Shown here: in pieces, positions 26,414 through 36,424 of the stretch
Numbering within the stretch: position 1 is the stretch's first letter
How the letters are laid out: every line of letters begins with the position of its first letter
Assembly: GCA_026874595.1 (NCBI GenBank)
Contig: CM049306.1
Coordinates: forward strand, 106,777,142 to 106,841,141
Source: Sipunculus nudus
Lineage: Eukaryota; Annelida; Sipuncula; Golfingiida; Sipunculidae
DNA: 64,000 nucleotides
Reading direction: 5' to 3'
Notes under the pieces: model-generated
Database searches by the model: none
What the model was told of the DNA's origin: nothing
What the model saw: only the letters and a program-made list of their open reading frames with translations
Program-made: the position numbers and the translations under genes

Positions 26414-27874
26414 CTAGTCTTTCTGTTTCTGATGCCATCGCCTGGCATAGCTATCCCGTGGCCAGAATTTTGGATCTTGTACCACGTTTCTACTGATACT
26501 GTGAACTTTAAGATAATACGAAGTATAACCACGTTTTTTATTAGGCAGTTGACGAATGTTTGCTATAAAGATACCTCTAGATCTCAAGAACCTGAAAAAT
26601 GTATTAATGTCAACATTGTAAGGCACATTGCCCACATAAAAGTCAACACATGCTGAATCATCACGTCTATGGAATCGTCGATCATGGCTTGCCGTCAATC
26701 CGTTCCCATCAGTGGGCCCACCGTCTGAAAAAGGGGGAAACCCTTGGCAAGTCTGCATATGCATGACCTCAATATCTTTTTCAAGTTGTCCGCCTGTATT
26801 GTTGGTTTCCATACCATCACACTGACGCTGAGCATTATAGGTCTCGGCAGGGGTCCTTATTCCAGGTTTATCCCGTGAGGCGCCGTTACGTACAGCGAGG
26901 GAAAACGTTGCATCGTTGAACGTAGTTTCTCTTGTCACGGTGTCGTTCATTTCTTTTCTAAGTCTAGTTACAGATTGTGACAGAGAGTTTGTTTTTTCCT
27001 TAAGAAGATCAACATTCCTCTCTACATCGCGTGATTTTGTCTTGAGTATCTTAATTTCTGCATTCATTAATTTGTGTTGTTCATTTGGGTCATTTGTGGT
27101 CTATTGATCGGGGCAAAAGGTTTTTATACTGTTTAAGTCTTCTGCAATTTTTGATATTTCATTCTTTTGATCCTCTACTGTTGTGCGTAGCGCTATCATG
27201 TCTAATTCTAGTCTGTTACACTGTTTTGTCAAACATTCTTTTAAACTTCTGATCTCTGACCTGAATTCCATAATTTGTTTGGATATACAATCATTTCTTG
27301 TGTCACATGTTTTTTGCAAATTGTGACACTTACTGTCAAGTTCATCCAAATTCTGCTTTGTGTTTAAATCAAGACCTTTCATTATTTCCGCTGTTTTATA
27401 TAAACCTTGTTCTGAATCAAGTCGATGTGGTGCAGTGACAACTGTCCGACGAGCTTTGTTTTGGTGATACCCACTAAGAACCTCTGTAATTTCTGAAGGG
27501 TTACCCCCGTTAATAAAGGCTTGTAATACGCAACAGTCATTTGCTAGTTTATTTTCAAAATCTTCTAACCCTTTAGCCTTTTGTCTCTTTATAAGAACTC
27601 CCCCTGGGAAACTGGCAACAGTCGATGCGATTTCAAACAGATAGGTCCCGATACAGCTGATATCAATTTCTTGTGATCTTACTGCTTCTAGAATGGTTTC
27701 AACATAATCTTCTCTCGCTAATTGTTCACAAATACTTAGAATTTCATCTAAGTTTTCACAAATTGAAGTGTTTGCAGAAAAGTCAAATGGTGAGCAGGAG
27801 TTCAGTATTTCAAGGGACTCGCCTATGAGTGCACTTGTTCTGGTAGACGCCTTTGTTACCCGAGGCCAATCCAT
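26414..27874 (-). pseudogene. LINE ORF1, one in-frame stop
   Basis: The frame opens at ATG 27,874 (M-D-W-P-R-V) and would run to 26,414, about 486 residues. It is interrupted by a single TAG at 27,103-27,101 and stays in the same frame on both sides. The N-terminal half has no named domain. Around and after the stop are heptad-like stretches (for example DVERNVDLLKEKTNSL) that suggest a coiled coil. The C-terminal part has FYVGNVPYNVDINTFFRFL, which looks like the start of an RRM-type fold and fits an RNA-binding ORF1 protein. Typical ORF1 proteins coat the element RNA. That role is inferred from position and coiled-coil/RRM character. Confidence 0.75.
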
Positions 27875-27939
27875 GCTTTCTATTCACTGCCCCAATACCT
27901 ATTACAATAGTCTTTCCGTTAACTCAATGTGTTAGCCGT

Positions 27940-27944
27940 CACAG
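27940..27944. repeat. Target-site duplication of the Ty3-type element (left copy)
   Basis: CACAG here is repeated at 34,023-34,027 on the other side of the element. Five base pairs is the usual duplication length for Ty3-type integrases. Joining the two flanks gives continuous LINE 5' UTR. Confidence 0.6.
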
Positions 27945-28128
27945 TTATAAGGGTTGTTTTCCTTCTCTCCACATATATACAAGTTCACACCCCAAACTCT
28001 GTTTGTCCTTCACAAGGTTTATTCACAGCCAACAGACGAGGTCCCGCCATGTGCCCAGGTCTCTAACTAAACCGGAAGAGAAAGTTACCTAACCTCCGCA
28101 CAATGACTAGAATATAGTGCATGCCTTA
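27945..28128 (-). repeat. 3' LTR of the Ty3-type element
   Basis: Nearly identical to 33,840-34,022, with a few single-base differences (for example CTTACA against CTACA at the end, and actaGa against actaCa). On the minus strand it runs from TA(A)GGCATGC to CCCTTATAA. A classical purine-rich tract (AGGGGGAGG, plus 28,157-28,165) lies 28 bp before the visible LTR start instead of next to it. Confidence 0.85.
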
Positions 28129-28156
28129 CACTCTCCAAACAGAGATCACTACATCA

Positions 28157-28165
28157 CCTCCCCCT
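28157..28165 (-). other. Polypurine tract of the Ty3-type element
   Basis: On the minus strand AGGGGGAGG is followed at once by TG, the normal arrangement for plus-strand priming at an LTR edge. However, sequence shared with the 5' LTR only begins 28 bp further on. A second, shorter purine run (GGAGAG) lies right at that edge. Which tract is used is unclear. Confidence 0.5.
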
Positions 28166-28867
28166 GAAGCAAGTACATGGTTGTATTATAGTCAGGAGTG
28201 ATGTTACTTTACTTTAATGATAATTATCATATATATCTCTACTGTATTTTCCTTGATTCATAATATAGTTAATATAGAAAATAGTTAGGTGAGAGATTCA
28301 CAGAGTTCATATGAAATAAAACACAGTTCCTTGTTTTCACCATAACAACAGACCAACATAGGTCACCAACTCTCAATAATATCACCTATGATTGTACTCT
28401 AAGGCATTATGTTTACCGCGTCTCTCAGTCTTTGGTTCACCATCCCTTTATCCCATGAGTGCCTATACTAAGGTACTCACTAATAAAGGTCAATTACATT
28501 ATTACATTATTCAGTCTCATATATGGATGCAATTCAACCAGATCAGGTGTAAGCATGTTATCATGTCCAATAAAAATCAGGTGTATACATGAACATTATT
28601 AAATATCAGAGATGTGTAACCATCTCTGACATATAATATACTGTAATGTATCATGTATGGTGTATGCATGAATATTATTAAACAGTTAAGGTACATAGAC
28701 AGTTCAGTCCTATATTATGCACAATTCATCACTACACTCACAGTTCCACCATCATATCAGGATGTGCCTTACTCAAATAGTGTGAATAGGGGTAGACTAC
28801 CCTAAACACAGTGGTTCCAAGGGCATTATTCTGGCCCTATCACACAGGGTACCACTAATTTGGAATA

Positions 28868-30025
28868 TTATTCATAATAAAGCTTCAGCTGGTCCACATG
28901 TTTGGGTTCTAAACCTTTCTTCGTACGGATATGAACATCAACGTTACCTAGTTGTTTTTCAACAGTATATGGTCCCTCCCACCGGGGAGACAACTTTGCT
29001 GATTACTGTTTATCCGCATCAGAAACCGGGTGGGTTTTCAATAACACTCTATCACCAGGCACAATAGTAGCATCTCTCCTTCCCCTATCGTAGTGAATCT
29101 TTCTGGCAGCAGCCTGATCAACCATCCTAGCACTGGCCTGATCAGCACGGACTTTGTCTTTAGCGAGTTTGGATATCATATAGCTGTTATGATCTGATGG
29201 TCCATCAGCAGGAGAGGTAAACAATTTATTAGCGATCGGTGATTCTAGTTCACGTGACAAGTTCAGCGGAGCTGGACTCCATCCAGTAGACTGGTTTTCT
29301 ATGGAATTTAGGGCAAATCTGAATTCTGCAAGCTGGATATCCCAGTTTTGATGATCATCACCGTCCTCACGTACATAACTGGCTAACATAGCCTTTATAT
29401 CACGACTGACCCTCTCCACCCAGTTACACTGAGGGTGGTAGGGAGTACTATGTATAAGATCAACGCCCCACTTATTACATACAGCTTGTAAAAACTTGGA
29501 GGTGAATTGCGAACCGTTATCAGTCAGAAGTTTCTTAGGTGGACCATAACGCGTAAATACTTCTCGCACCAAACACAAGCTTATGATCTTCCCAGTAGCT
29601 CTAGTTAAAGGGAAAAGCTCCACCCACTTAGTAAAATGGTCTCTGGTCACCAGAATGTATTTATGGCGAGCACGCGTGGATGGCAACGGACCAACCAAAT
29701 CTGCTGCTAGTAATTCCCATGGTTGCGAAGATTTTATCACTTCCATAAATCCAGGTGGTTTACGATACACTGGCTTAATTTCCTGACATATCCGACAACG
29801 ACGAACATAATCTCTGACATCTTTACCGATGCCCTTCCAGTAAAAATGATGTACTATACGGTTCAAAGTCTTGCGTCGGCCGAAGTGGCCAGCTGTAGGA
29901 GAATTATGTAACTCTTTAAGCACAGTCAATTTCAAAACTTGAGGTATCAGAAGTCTCCGACCAGTTAATGTTTTTTGATGCAATACAGTGTCTATCTCAC
30001 AATTCTCAGCTAATTTTCTCATCAC
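28868..30025 (-). pseudogene. Ty3-type integrase region, one in-frame stop
   Basis: The frame starts after a frameshift from the preceding RT/RNase H frame (between 30,079 and 30,025). It holds a His-His-Cys-Cys zinc-binding region (H near HNSPTAGHF, then RRCRICQ) and a catalytic core with D in AADLVGPLP, D in LLTDNGSQF and E in NWVERVSR, so the D-D-E triad is intact. A TAA at 29,005-29,003 interrupts it just before the C-terminal GPY-type motif (LSPRWEGPY). The frame then stays open to its natural TAA at 28,868. Integrase would join the element's cDNA to host DNA. This copy is broken. Confidence 0.9.
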
Positions 30026-30078
30026 ATGAGAATTATCCGGATGGCTTTCAGGAGACTGAAGGAATTTAAAGAGAGGTC

Positions 30079-32238
30079 CTAACTGAGGATCCTCCGGTGT
30101 AAACTTGCTATAGTGTCCAGATCCGGTAAGGATCCAATGCTTTGATACATCACATCAGGTACCCTTGATTTTAGTACAGTTTGATTCATGTCCTGAGTAC
30201 ATAGGCTACCTACAAAGTCAATTTTACCTGCTTCTTCAGGCAAAACACCAACACAAACATCATGATACCACCTGTCACATTTATCACATTGGATCCAGTC
30301 CAACAGGCTATCAGTTGGTTGTACACAGTCCAGTGCCTCACACTTATTACCAAAGTCTGTGACAATTCCCCTTTCGATTACACCAATTTCCATAACAGGT
30401 TCGAACCGGCTGTCTCTAGACAACATATCTGGGACGACATGGAGTCTTCCTGGACGATATGTAATTTCAAAATCGAAATCTTGTACACGAAGAACCCATC
30501 TATACAGACGAGGAAGCAAGTCATGTTTAGTAGTGAATATCCAAGTAAGCGCTTGATGATCTGTTACCACAATTGTATGACGCCCTTCTATCAATGGTCG
30601 CCACTTTTCTAGGCTCCACACAACCGCCAAAATTTCCCGTTGTGTTGTACTGTATTTTCTCTCAGCTGCAGAAAGCGTTCGACTACTGAAGCCTATTGTA
30701 CGTAGGTTGCCAGATTGTCTTTGGTTTAAACAGGATCCTAGACCTACGGCACTTGCATCCGTATGTAATTCGAAATCCTCATCAGGATCCGGATGAGCTA
30801 AACAAGGAGCAGAACACAATTGCTCTTTTAATGTTTGAAAAGCTGCAGAACAGTTATCAGTCCAATGATATTCGACCTCTTTTCTACGGAGACGATTAAG
30901 AGGTTCTGCGGAAGTGGAATAGTCCGGAATAAATTTTGCGTACCACCCGCACATTCCTAAGAAACGTTCAAGTTCTTTCTTATTTCTCGGGGCCGGATAG
31001 TTCCTTATGGCGTCTACTTTATCAGAGGTAGTGGAAATCCCCATATGTGAAACTCTATGGCCCAAAAAGGTTGTCTGCGTCAGAAAAAAGTGGCTTTTAC
31101 TGATGCTGATTGTAAGTCCAGCCTCTTTAAGACTGTCCAGTATGATTCTATGATTCATGTGATCATCCCAAGAGGCAGAAAAAACGATTATGTCATCTAT
31201 GTGTACATAACAAAACCGACCGAGACAGTTTTTCGCTTTTAAAACCTTTTCCATAAGGCGTTGGAAGGTTGCTGGTCCATTTTAGACGCCAAACGGGAGA
31301 ACTTTAAACTGGTATAAGTTCTGACCAATCGAAAACGCTGTGAGTTCACGGTCCTCTTTCCGAAGAGAAACTTGCCAGTAACCTGAGCGAAGGTCTATGG
31401 TAGAAAAAAGTTGAGAACCATAAAGTGATGAGAGTATATGATCGGTTCTCTGTAAAGAATAAGCATCAGTCTTTGTTTGGGCATTTAGTTTTCTGAAGTC
31501 TATACACATGCGCCAAGTTCCATTGGGTTTAGGAGTCATAACTACTGGACTCCTCCAGGGAGATTTAGATTCCTCAATTATCCCATTAGCTAGCATTTGA
31601 GGAAGCTGCTCCTCTGCTGCTTTCTGCTTAGCAGGAGATAAACGGTATGTGATTTGTTTAATAGGTTCAGTTCCCTCAAGTAACACGATTTCATGTTCAA
31701 TGATATCAGTCCAGCCCAAATCATCAGTTAGGACTTCCGGATAATCCTGTGTAAGCTGAATCATAGCCATTTTCTTTTTATCATCCTTAATTACCATTTC
31801 AGGTTCAAACTCAGAGTTATTATCCACCACAGGTTTTCTCATACCTAATAAAGGCCATTTGATCACAGGTTTCTTAGTAGAAATCCAATAACTCTGCGAG
31901 GCAAAGTCTATAGTAAGTCCAGCCCTGTACATAAAATCACGCCCCAATAATACTGGAGTAGCCAACTGTTTCACAACTACACACTCTACACAGAGTATTA
32001 GTCCCCCACAAGATATGTCTGCCATTACATATCCTGAGGGCTCAACCTTAGTACCATCAAACCACTTCAGAGGGCGGCTCTGGTCCTTCTGGGGTATAAG
32101 ATTAAGCTTGTCACACAATTGTTCAGAAAGAATAGTCACAGCAGCCCCAGAGTCAGCTAAACCATAACTGTCCAGGCCATTCACAAAAACACTTACTGAA
32201 GGTCCATCGTTTAGCATCTCTGGAGACATGGTTATCAT
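30079..32238 (-). pseudogene. Ty3-type pol: protease, RT, RNase H, PHD-like segment
   Basis: A protease motif (LADSGAAVTIL, catalytic Asp in DSG) lies near residue 28. The RT follows with WRMCIDFRKLN, STIDLRSGYWQV and VLPFGV. A TAA at 31,284-31,282 falls right after FGV. The same frame then continues with the catalytic box VHIDDIIVFS (His where Tyr is most common), the RT thumb and connection, and RNase H (LHTDASAVGLGS, AERKYSTTQREILAVVW, VVTDHQALTW). After RNase H comes a Cys/His cluster resembling a PHD finger (about 30,195-30,345). The frame then closes before integrase. The stop at 31,282 alone would prevent a full polyprotein. Confidence 0.9.
30195..30345 (-). other. PHD-finger-like segment between RNase H and integrase
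   Basis: Within pol the order is Cys-X4-Cys (KCEALDC), then DWIQCDKCDRWYHDVCVGV with Cys-X2-Cys-X4-His-X2-Cys, then SLC followed by TQD. The spacing and the W-I-Q-C-D ... W-Y-H ... C-V-G signature are those of PHD fingers, which read histone H3 tails. The last ligand pair is Cys-X2-Asp instead of Cys-X2-Cys, and the first pair is spaced by four residues. Confidence 0.6.
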
Positions 32239-32386
32239 TCTGTTTATACTTTAAGGAAGGAATCCACTCATCAGCCTCAGGATTTAAATGGAGTTCACTG
32301 GTAGATATGATACTACAGGGTTTAGCCTCATCAGACTTTTTGTCAGAAATTTCGGTACTGGCAACCTTACTAGAAGTAACAGATGG

Positions 32387-32428
32387 ACAGTCCCGCTGTT
32401 TATGGCCTAATTCACCACATTTAAAGCA
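32387..32428 (-). other. CCHC zinc knuckle of gag
   Basis: The minus strand reads CFKCGELGHKQRDC, an exact Cys-X2-Cys-X4-His-X4-Cys knuckle as in retroelement nucleocapsids, which bind the element's RNA. A TAA just upstream (about 32,452) shows that its frame is broken from the rest of gag. Confidence 0.9.
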
Positions 32429-32528
32429 AGCCTCACTGTATCTCTGACTTTACCGCGCATTGTCTTTTGGTTTCTCTTTGTGATCCTTTGTAACAGGAGA
32501 TTTTAGCCCTGTTGGCATTGTGTGAGTT

Positions 32529-33402
32529 TTACACAGGTTTGTCACTACTCCCATTATTTTGACGGCGTTTATCACTTTCCTCACGTATTATACGTCTCTG
32601 TAGGATAAAGTCATCAGCAAACCGAGCTAAATCTCGTAACAACAAATCCTCCTTTTCCATCAGCTTTAGGCGCAATGTCTCATCTCTCACGGTGGACATA
32701 GGCTGATCTGAAATGATACTATCAAAGATTCTAGCCACCTCAGGCTCCTCCCTAACTGCACTGGAGGGTCTGAGCCAACGGACGAAATACTCCTACCAAC
32801 CTGGAGGCGAAATCAAGAAAACTTTCAGAAGCTTTCTTAGTCTCTTTTCTAAACTTAACTCTGTAGGCTGTAGGAGTCAGGTGATATCTAGATAGTATGG
32901 CATCTCTTACAATGTTAAAATCAAGTTTTTCATCAGGGCTTAAAGAATAGTATGCTTGTTGAGCCAATCCGGTTAAATACGGCTCCAAAAGAAATGCCCA
33001 CTCAGTATCTGGTATTTCATGTCTGGTAGCCAGATTAACAAATGTTTTAAACCAATAATGGATATCATCAAATTCACATAGTTTAGTCATCTCAGGAATT
33101 TTGGATACAGTCACTTTAGATTTTGACACCAATTTTTCCATTGTGTTCAACAGTGTGGCATTATCCTCACGGCGAGTGTCAGAGAAATGTTTAAGCAGTT
33201 CTTTAAACATTGAATCACTAGGGGAAGGGCTGCCCTTTACCCCTGTCTCAGGCTCCTCAATTTTAGGCAAGTCCGATAAAGCCTCAACCCGCATCTCTTT
33301 GTTGGTAAGTTCAGACGTATCAATATGATTGAAATCACACAAGCGCACTAGATAATCATTAGTGTATCGTCTCAAGTATGTCACTTTCTCCTGTTTCCCC
33401 AT
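32529..33402 (-). pseudogene. Ty3-type gag, frameshifted
   Basis: The likely ATG at 33,402 (M-G-K-Q-E-K) opens a frame with a capsid-like region: FDDIHYWFKTFVNLA, then TAYRVKFRKETKK and SFLDFASRL, which resembles the gag/SCAN fold. A one-base shift near 32,785 moves the frame so that the continuation (SSAVREEPEVARIF and a Lys/Arg-rich stretch) lies in another frame to 32,529. The zinc knuckle follows further on. Gag normally assembles the particle in the cytoplasm. An upstream alternative start at 33,486 is less likely because it adds a hydrophobic stretch unusual for gag. Confidence 0.8.
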
Positions 33403-33820
33403 GATGTGACAATGTGAAGAACAATTATAAATAATAAGAATAATAATAGGAAATATGTACAGTCTTTTCTCTGAACCACGAATCATGAATGAATCCGCTG
33501 TTTTGATAACACCAGAGAAAGTAACTCACGTAACACTGTCCGTACGTCAGCCGGGAACTGACAAATAATACTGATATCAAAGTCCATATATCCCTCGCTT
33601 GGGAGTGGCGAGCACAAAATATATATAATATAATGTCCACTAACAGCACAGTTAGTAATATACAGACGCAGAATCCCTCGCAAGAGTAGCGAGTCCAGTA
33701 GTGTAAAGCGTTACACCACTCGAAGCCGGGACGGCAACATGCACAAGATGGCGGGCGCTGGACGAAGAACCAGCACGTCAGGGAAAAGCTATTTGAAACA
33801 GTCCTACCTCAACCAGAAGA

Positions 33821-33838
33821 GCCCCACGTTGGGCGCCA
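33821..33838 (-). other. Primer-binding site, tRNA-Lys type
   Basis: One base after the 5' LTR the minus strand reads TGGCGCCCAACGTGGGGC. This is the 18-base primer-binding site known for retroelements primed by tRNA-Lys(1,2). It fixes the 3' edge of the LTR at TTATAA. Confidence 0.85.
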
Positions 33839-33839
33839 T

Positions 33840-34022
33840 TTATAAGGGTTGTTTTCCTTCTCACCACATATATACAAGTTCACACCCCAAACTCTGTTTG
33901 TCCTTCACAAGGTTTATTCACAGCCAACAGACGAGGTCCCGCCATGTGCCCAGGTCTCTAACTAAACCGGAAGAGAAAGTTACCTAACCTCCGCACAATG
34001 ACTACAATATAGTGCATGCCTA
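33840..34022 (-). repeat. 5' LTR of the Ty3-type element
   Basis: 183 bp, matching the 3' LTR at 27,945-28,128 almost base for base. Few differences separate the two, implying a fairly recent insertion even though the coding region is broken. Confidence 0.85.
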
Positions 34023-34027
34023 CACAG

Positions 34028-34260
34028 TTGACTGATTTCAGGTTCCCAGTGATTTCTCTGGTCTTTATAATATAAAAATATACTAGAAATTCATAGTTTT
34101 ACTCACAGTTTCTTAACAGTTTTTACCATGGGTGTCCTCTGACACATTCTGCACATCCTGAGTTAATTATGAGACATTCCAGCTTAATTTACTAAGGTTT
34201 TAGAGGCAATTGGGCGAGAAGTCTTTGAGGCACGTCCTCCCCGCCGCGCATGCGCTCCAG
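34028..34260 (-). mobile_element. 5' UTR end of the split LINE
   Basis: Between the LTR element and the resumption of the minisatellite lies about 230 bp without coding frames. By the CACAG duplication it is contiguous with 27,940 in the uninterrupted LINE. Its outer end is GC-rich and contains GCGCATGCGC (34,246-34,255), a palindrome like the NRF-1 site. Such a site could serve as part of an internal LINE promoter, but this is inference. Confidence 0.6.
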
Positions 34261-34261
34261 T

Positions 34262-35125
34262 ACAGTTACAGTGGTCACATCAGAAGAGTTAATAAGGTTC
34301 ATTGTTTATAGGTTAGTTTGTGTCACAGTGGTCACATCAAAAGAGTTAATCAGCTTCATTGTTTATAGGTTAGTTTGTGTCACAGTGGTCACATCAAAAG
34401 AGTTAATCAGCTTCATTGTTTTTAGGTTAGTTTGTGTCACAGTGGTCACATTAAAAGAGTTAATCAGGTTCATTGTTTATAGGTTAGTTTGTGTCATGGT
34501 GGTCACATCAACAGAGTTAATTAGGTTCTTTGTTTATAGGTTAGTTTGTGTCACAGTGGTCACATTAAAAGAGTTAATCAGGTTCATTGTTTATAGGTTA
34601 GTTTGTGTCACAGTGGTCACATTAAAAGAGTTAATCAGGTTCATTGTTAAGAGGTTAGTTTGTGTCACAGTGGTCACAAAAGGTTCATTGTTTATAGGTA
34701 AGTTTGTGTCACAGTGGTCACATCAAAAGAGTTAATCAGCTTCATTGTTTATAGGTTAGTTTGTGTCACAGTGGTCACATCAATAGGGTTAATTAGGTTC
34801 TTTGTTTATAGGTTAGTTTGTGTCACAGTGGTCACATCAAAAGAGTTAATTAGGTTCATTGATTATAGGTTAGTTTGTATTACAGTAGTCACATCAAAAG
34901 AGTTAATTAGGATCATTGATTATAGGTTAGTTTGTGTCACAGTGGTCACATCAAAAGGGTTATTAGGTTCATTGTTTATGGGTTAGAGTGTGTCACAGTG
35001 GTCACATCAAAAGAGTTAATTAGGTTCATTGATCATGGGTTAGTTTGTGTCACAGTGGTCACATCAAAAGTGTTATTAGGTTCATTGTTTATGGGTTAGT
35101 TTGTGTCATGGTGGTCACAACTTCA
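34262..35125 (+). repeat. 57-bp-period minisatellite, right half
   Basis: About 15 copies of the same unit as 21,237-22,637, in the same orientation. The left half stops within 'attatagatt' and this half resumes at 'acagtggtcac', so about 10 bp of a unit were lost at the LINE insertion. Open frames here (34,250-34,986) arise from the multiple-of-three period. Confidence 0.95.
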
Positions 35126-35704
35126 GAGCAGTCACTGCACTGAAGTCGGTGGCAAAACAGCCACATGTGTGCGTCACAACTTTACAGTATACACGGAACT
35201 CCATGAGTTGTGAAAATCATGACAGAATGTTTCAGCGAAACTTCTAAGTTTATACAGGACGGAAGGGAGTTTGAAGTATATAACCTGCATCACGCTCGGT
35301 ACCTTTTTTTAATATGAGATTGAACACTGCAAAACTCATTGAGCTATCAGAATCAGCACTTCCTTTAATGTGTTACTGCATGCAAGCAAGTCCAATGAAG
35401 GAGATAATCTTTATTCTTTATAGAGGACTTTGATGATAACCTGAGGAGACCACGTAAATTATGGTGATTCAAAAAGTTTTGTCAGTATAGGTCCTGTATA
35501 GAAGAGAGCTTCAAACGTGTGTTCATTGAGAGAATTAAATTAACTGAAATCATCTTACTGAATGTATGACATTTACGTTCTCAAATGCAATAAAAGTGAT
35601 TTTACACTTATTTATCTCTTGTTGTTTTGTATGCTTCACAATACAACATGCTCTACCCAGTGGAGTACCTGTACTGGCAAAATAGCTACTACATACATGT
35701 ATGT

Positions 35705-35755
<51 letters not shown>

Positions 35756-36100
35756 TATCAGGGTTGAGTAGATTATCAAAAGAAAATGAAGTGTAATATG
35801 TCTATAAGCAAACTTTCAAACTGTTGCGAGCAAAGTAAGCCAAAGAAATATCGATCTTAACTTTTCTATCCTTATTTAGAAGAACTATATTTGTGAAAGG
35901 GTTATAAGAGAGGCTCATACGTAAAATAAAAACCGTAATTACTTCTCCGTTTGTATTATAAATAAGAATCGCGCCATGGACGAGGGTGTAAATTGAACCA
36001 AATGGTGCCGTGTTTGTCGTATAGGTTCAATCTACGTTTAGTTTCTATCTACTGTATATCAAGTATTTCTGCGGATAGCCCTAGGAGATTAAATCAAACC
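35126..36100. other. Intergenic with (AT)n tract
   Basis: Contains an (AT)n tract at about 35,709-35,752 and otherwise anonymous AT-rich DNA with no supported gene. Confidence 0.5.
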
Positions 36101-36102
36101 TA

Positions 36103-36424
36103 CTAGGAAGGAACGGTCCAAATGGCCGAAACCGCAAGTACAAGGGCTATGAGTCTCGAAGCAGTGTCGTTCACAGGATCGAGTTCGGCTCTCGAATGGC
36201 ATTGCTGGGTCTCCGCTGCTGGGATCGGTGGAGGGAATGTAGGTTGCTTCTGGCTTTGTGGCTGTGGGTGCTGTAGCTTTCTAAAAAAAAGGACAACGGT
36301 TCGAGATGGACAGTGGCGCCCTCTACGGCTCCATTCTTGGCTTGGCGTGGCACTGCGACTGTTGGCTCTGAGAACATGCTTGAGGAGCGCACAGGGCTGG
36401 GGTCTTGATCGCAGCAACCTGTAG
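36103..36424. other. GC-rich island with open frames on both strands
   Basis: This 320-bp block is much richer in G+C than its surroundings. A frame of 100 codons with an ATG at 36,122 is open on plus. A frame of 104 codons is open on minus and ends with a hydrophobic tail (LIALVLAVSAIWTV). A T8-AG tract on minus (near 36,284) could act as a splice acceptor. No domain is recognised in any frame, so I cannot choose a strand. It may be an exon, a CpG-rich regulatory region or a GC-rich repeat. Confidence 0.3.

Larger units (their letters stand above)
22638..27944 (-). mobile_element. APE-type LINE, 3' and coding part
   Basis: A near full-length non-LTR retrotransposon on the minus strand. Order from its 5' end is UTR, ORF1 (27,874-26,414), an 81-bp gap, ORF2 (26,332-22,845) and a 3' UTR of about 205 bp ending in short ATCA-type repeats at 22,638 against the minisatellite. 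The remaining 5' UTR lies beyond the inserted LTR element, at about 34,028-34,258. Total length without the insertion is about 5.5 kb. The endonuclease plus RT layout without RNase H fits the CR1/L2/jockey-like groups. The exact clade is not assigned. Confidence 0.85.
27945..34022 (-). mobile_element. Ty3-type LTR retrotransposon, degraded, inside the LINE
   Basis: A 6.1-kb element on the minus strand with short LTRs at 33,840-34,022 (5') and 27,945-28,128 (3'). Next to the 5' LTR is a primer-binding site, followed by gag, zinc knuckle, protease, RT, RNase H, a PHD-like segment and integrase. The order RT-RNase H-integrase is that of Ty3-type (Metaviridae-like) elements. At least one gag frameshift, stops in pol and a pol frameshift show it is inactive. 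It sits in the 5' UTR of the LINE, so it is the younger insertion. Confidence 0.9.

Noticed and set aside
34250-34986. Open frames of the same 19-residue repeat
   Set aside because: Right half of the same minisatellite array, not a gene.
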